A stretch of DNA of 64,000 nucleotides. Origin: Deinococcus sp. YIM 77859. GTDB taxonomy: Bacteria; Deinococcota; Deinococci; Deinococcales; Deinococcaceae. Below, in pieces: positions 59,948 through 64,000 of the stretch; position 1 is the first letter of the stretch; each line of letters opens with the position of its first letter. A program made the position numbers and the translations under genes. The DNA is taken from NCBI RefSeq assembly GCF_000745175.1, contig NZ_JQNI01000002.1, forward strand, positions 604,001 through 668,000. The letters run 5' to 3'. The notes below the pieces were generated by a model. The model searched no databases. It had not been told where the DNA came from and was given only the letters and a program-made list of their open reading frames with translations.

Positions 59948-61492
59948 ATGAACGTCCTGGACACAGAACTGCTGGTGATCGGCGGCGGGATCGCGGGGGC
60001 CTACGCCGCCCTCACGGCCCGCAGCTTCGGCGCGGAGGTGGTCTTGGCCTGCAAAACCGGTCTGCTGGGCGGCTCGACCCGCTGGGCGCAGGGGGGCATT
60101 GCCGCGCCCCTCACCGCCGAGGACGAACGCCTCCACGCGCGGGATACGGAGCAGGCCGGGCGAGGGCTCTGCGAGCCCGCCACGGTGGCCGCCTTCGTGC
60201 GGGAGGCGCGTGCACACGTGGAGACGCTGCGTGACCTCGGCGTGGCCTTTGCCCCGTACGGCACGCTGGAAGGCGGCCACAGCCGCCCCCGCATCCGCCA
60301 CGCCGGGGACGCGACCGGTTGGGCGATCCAGCGCGTGCTGAAGCGTGCCCTGGAACAGGGGGAGGGCCCCGGACTGCGGCTTTTTCCCTGCGCGTTCGCA
60401 CGAAATCTACGTCTGGCCGCAGGCCGGGTGGTGGGCGCAGACTTCATCACCCCACAGGGGGCGCTGCGGGTTCGAGCAGGAGGCGTCGTGCTGGCCACCG
60501 GAGGCTTTGGGCGGCTCTATCCCGTCACCACCGCACCACCCGAAGGCACCGGGGACGGCTTGGCCCTGGCCTACCGAGCTGGCGCCGTTCTACGCGACCT
60601 GGAGTTCGTGCAGTTTCATCCCACCGCGGTGGTGGTGGGCGGGGCGGCCCACCTCGTGACGGAAGCGGCACGCGGAGAAGGCGGCCTGCTGCTCAATGCC
60701 CGGGGCGAGCGCTTCATGACCCGCTACAGCGCGGCGCTGGAGCTCGCCCCGCGCGACGTGGTGGCGCGTGCGGTCGCAGCGGAGATCACCGCGACCGGAG
60801 GGGTGTTTCTGGACCTGCGGCACCTGGGGGCGGACTTCGTACAGGCCCGCTTTCCCACCGTCGCGGCCACCCTGCGCCCGCTGGGGCTGGACCTCGGGCG
60901 CGACCTGATTCCGGTACAGCCCGCCGTCCACTACACGGTAGGCGGCATTCAGACCGACACCGCCGGACGAACAACCCTTCCCGGCCTCTTCGCGGCAGGC
61001 GAGGTGGCCTCCAGCGGTCTGCACGGTGCAAACCGGCTGGCGAGTAATAGCCTTTCCGAGGGGCTGGTGTTTGGGGCACGGGCCGTACGGGCCGCCCTGG
61101 CCGAGCTTCCCCAAGCGCTGGACGACGGCACAGCCGTGGCGGCCCCCGGCGCAGACCCCACGGGGCTGGACGCCCTGCGGCAAAGGCTGAGCCGAGCAGC
61201 GGGGCTGCGGAGGAACGCAGCGAGCCTACAAGCCGCCTTGGCCGAGTGGGACCTCGCCACGGTGCCTGGAGACACGAGAAGCGCTCTGGAGGCTGCTCAT
61301 CTGGCCCTCATCGGGCAACTCGTCTTGCAAGGAGCGCTTGCCCGCGAGGAATCGCGCGGCGGGCACTGCCGCAGCGACTTTCCGCAGGAGGGCCGCCCCG
61401 CCCACACCCTGCAGTACAGAGACAGCACGGCGGGGACCGACCACCTGGAACAAGCGCCTGTGGGGGCAGCCATGCTAAGGTTCAGCGCGTGA
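59948..61492 (+). CDS. nadB: L-aspartate oxidase
   Basis: 514 residues from ATG 59948. FAD-binding VIGGGIAGAYAALTA, the SGGSTRWAQGGIAAPL block, DATGWAIQ, active-site FVQFHPTAV, TEAARGEGGLLLN, HYTVGGIQTDTAGRTTLPGL and HGANRLASNSLSEGLVFG are all present. Turns L-aspartate to iminoaspartate in de novo NAD synthesis. First gene of nadB-nadC-nadA. A weak copy of the dispersed repeat core overlaps its stop. Confidence 0.95.
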   Translation: MNVLDTELLVIGGGIAGAYAALTARSFGAEVVLACKTGLLGGSTRWAQGGIAAPLTAEDERLHARDTEQAGRGLCEPATVAAFVREARAHVETLRDLGVAFAPYGTLEGGHSRPRIRHAGDATGWAIQRVLKRALEQGEGPGLRLFPCAFARNLRLAAGRVVGADFITPQGALRVRAGGVVLATGGFGRLYPVTTAPPEGTGDGLALAYRAGAVLRDLEFVQFHPTAVVVGGAAHLVTEAARGEGGLLLNARGERFMTRYSAALELAPRDVVARAVAAEITATGGVFLDLRHLGADFVQARFPTVAATLRPLGLDLGRDLIPVQPAVHYTVGGIQTDTAGRTTLPGLFAAGEVASSGLHGANRLASNSLSEGLVFGARAVRAALAELPQALDDGTAVAAPGADPTGLDALRQRLSRAAGLRRNAASLQAALAEWDLATVPGDTRSALEAAHLALIGQLVLQGALAREESRGGHCRSDFPQEGRPAHTLQYRDSTAGTDHLEQAPVGAAMLRFSA

Positions 61493-61502
61493 TTTCCTTC
61501 AC
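61489..61502 (+). repeat. degenerate repeat core at the nadB-nadC junction
   Basis: GTGAT-TTCC-TTCAC followed by GATAAG; it matches the core GTGAA-N4-TTCACGATAA of copy 2 at all but a few positions. No second half. It overlaps the nadB stop and could be chance. Confidence 0.35.
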
Positions 61503-61526
61503 GATAAGAAGACCAGGGGGGGAAGC

Positions 61527-62365
61527 GTGTTGAGCCTCGACGACCGCCTGTGCGCCGCGCTTGCCGAGGACCTGGGGCGGGGAGACGCAACGAGCCAGGC
61601 GATCATTCCGGCGGGGCAGCTCGCCCGCGCCGAGGTTCTGCTGAAGGAGCCGGGCGTCCTGAGTGGCCTAAGCGCCGCTCAGCGGGTGTTTGCGCTGCTC
61701 GATTCGGCGGTGCAGGTGAGCTGGCAGGCGGGTGACGGCGAGCAGCGGGAACGCGGGGTGATCGGCACCATCAGCGGACCGGCCCGCAGCATCCTCAGCG
61801 GCGAGCGGTTGGCGCTCAACCTGCTGCAACGTCTCTCCGGCATCGCCACCCTCACGCGGCACTACGCGGACGCGCTGGTGGGCAGCAGGACTCGGCTGCT
61901 CGACACCCGCAAAACAACGCCGCTGTGGCGTGACCTGGAGAAGGCGGCGGTGCGGCATGGGGGCGGCCTCAACCACCGCGCCGGGCTGGATGACGGCCTC
62001 CTGATCAAGGACAACCACATCGCCGCAGCGGGCGGCATCACGGCCGCCATCACGCGAGCGCGCGGCTCCGGCTACCTGCTGAAGGTCGAGTGCGAGGTTT
62101 CGAACTTGGCCGAGCTCGAAGAAGCCCTGCACGCTGGAGCCGACCGGGTGCTGCTCGACAACATGGAGGACGACCAGTTGGCCGCGGCCGTACGGGTGCG
62201 CGACCGTCTCGCGCCGCAGGTGACCCTGGAAGCGAGCGGCAACATGACGCTGGAACGTCTGCCGCGGGTGGCCGCCAGCGGCGTGGACTTCGTGAGCGTG
62301 GGTGCGCTGACGCACTCTGCGCCAGCGCTCGATATCAGCCTGAACTTCATCCTGGAGGACACAAC

Positions 62366-62369
<4 letters not shown>
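61527..62369 (+). CDS. nadC: nicotinate-nucleotide pyrophosphorylase (quinolinate phosphoribosyltransferase)
   Basis: 280 residues from GTG 61527 (a TTG follows at once; the G-rich site upstream fits both). ALAEDLGRGDATSQAI, LNLLQRLSGIATLTR, DTRKTTPLWRDLEKAAV, GGLNHRAGLDDGLLIKDNH, VECEVSNLAELEEAL and VTLEASGNMTLERL are the conserved QPRTase blocks. Converts quinolinate and PRPP to nicotinate mononucleotide. The stop overlaps the nadA start (GTGA). Confidence 0.95.
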
Positions 62370-63361
<992 letters not shown>

Positions 63362-63375
63362 AGGGGCATGAAGAG

Positions 63376-63411
63376 CAGGGCAGAAGGCGGCCTCCTGGCC
63401 CCTCTGCCCTG
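63376..63411. terminator. bidirectional hairpin between nadA and icd
   Basis: Perfect 9-bp stem CAGGGCAGA / TCTGCCCTG with an 18-nt GC-rich loop. Followed on the plus strand by TACTCTCGGTCTTCTC and on the minus strand by CTCTTCATG; it can end both convergent genes. Confidence 0.65.
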
Positions 63412-63427
63412 TACTCTCGGTCTTCTC

Positions 63428-64000
<573 letters not shown>

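Overview
The window looks like a chromosomal segment of a Deinococcus species. It is high-GC with strong GC bias at third positions. It carries the alpha-aminoadipate (AAA) lysine genes typical of Deinococcus-Thermus (homoaconitase subunits, LysW, LysX). Many genes begin 5-7 nt after a TANNNT -10 box, so their mRNAs should be leaderless, as described for Deinococcus. Genus is an inference from gene content; species cannot be set from the window alone. No rRNA, tRNA, CRISPR array, prophage or insertion sequence was recognised. Both window edges cut a gene (alpha/beta hydrolase on the left, isocitrate dehydrogenase on the right).

Layout. 1-6.6 kb: two alpha/beta hydrolases, then a minus-strand operon (NlpC/P60 peptidase, dipeptide epimerase, M19 dipeptidase, Gfo/Idh oxidoreductase) that looks like murein-peptide recycling, with a GGDEF protein at its head. 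7-12.8 kb: class V aminotransferase, metallophosphoesterase, Lnt, tyrosine recombinase, lipid kinase, lipoprotein. 13-19 kb: hisS-aspS, histidine phosphatase, uvrC, PAP2 phosphatase. 19.4-24 kb: aspartokinase, a copper-type operon (DUF2946, YcnI, CopC, frameshifted CopD), branched-chain aminotransferase. 24-27 kb: gap-pgk-tpiA. 27-33 kb: gluconate permease and kinase, asnS, PhzF, ComB-like phosphatase. 34-37.5 kb: metN-metI-metQ-metQ under a SAM-I riboswitch. 37.5-49.8 kb: DinB-like protein, Ca2+/H+ exchanger, recG, SDR, gamma-glutamyltransferase, PfkB kinase, rsmA, TPR protein, NAD(P)HX repair enzyme, DUF4388. 49.8-52.4 kb: DHA2 transporter with a MarR regulator. 52.5-56.2 kb: lysine AAA operon. 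56.3-63.4 kb: KhtTU-like K+/H+ antiporter, radical SAM protein, nadB-nadC-nadA.

Highlights. (1) A 57-residue LysW keeps the EDWGE tail but has lost all four zinc-binding cysteines, and sits beside a double zinc-ribbon paralogue. (2) A dispersed GTGAA-N4-TTCAC / TTCACGA-loop-TCGTGAA element occurs three times as a long form at gene ends, with a fourth copy in an upstream region. (3) copD is split at a G8 run. (4) Leaderless promoters are pervasive, including a palindromic AGTATACT shared by divergent rsmA and a TPR gene. (5) The met operon leader joins a 5-prime hairpin, a SAM-I aptamer and a terminator. (6) Several genes too short for routine ORF calling are proposed.

Regulation seen in sequence: SAM-I attenuation of methionine uptake, a terminator between gap and pgk, a MarR operator on the MarR start, and tight ATGA/GTGA coupling in many operons.
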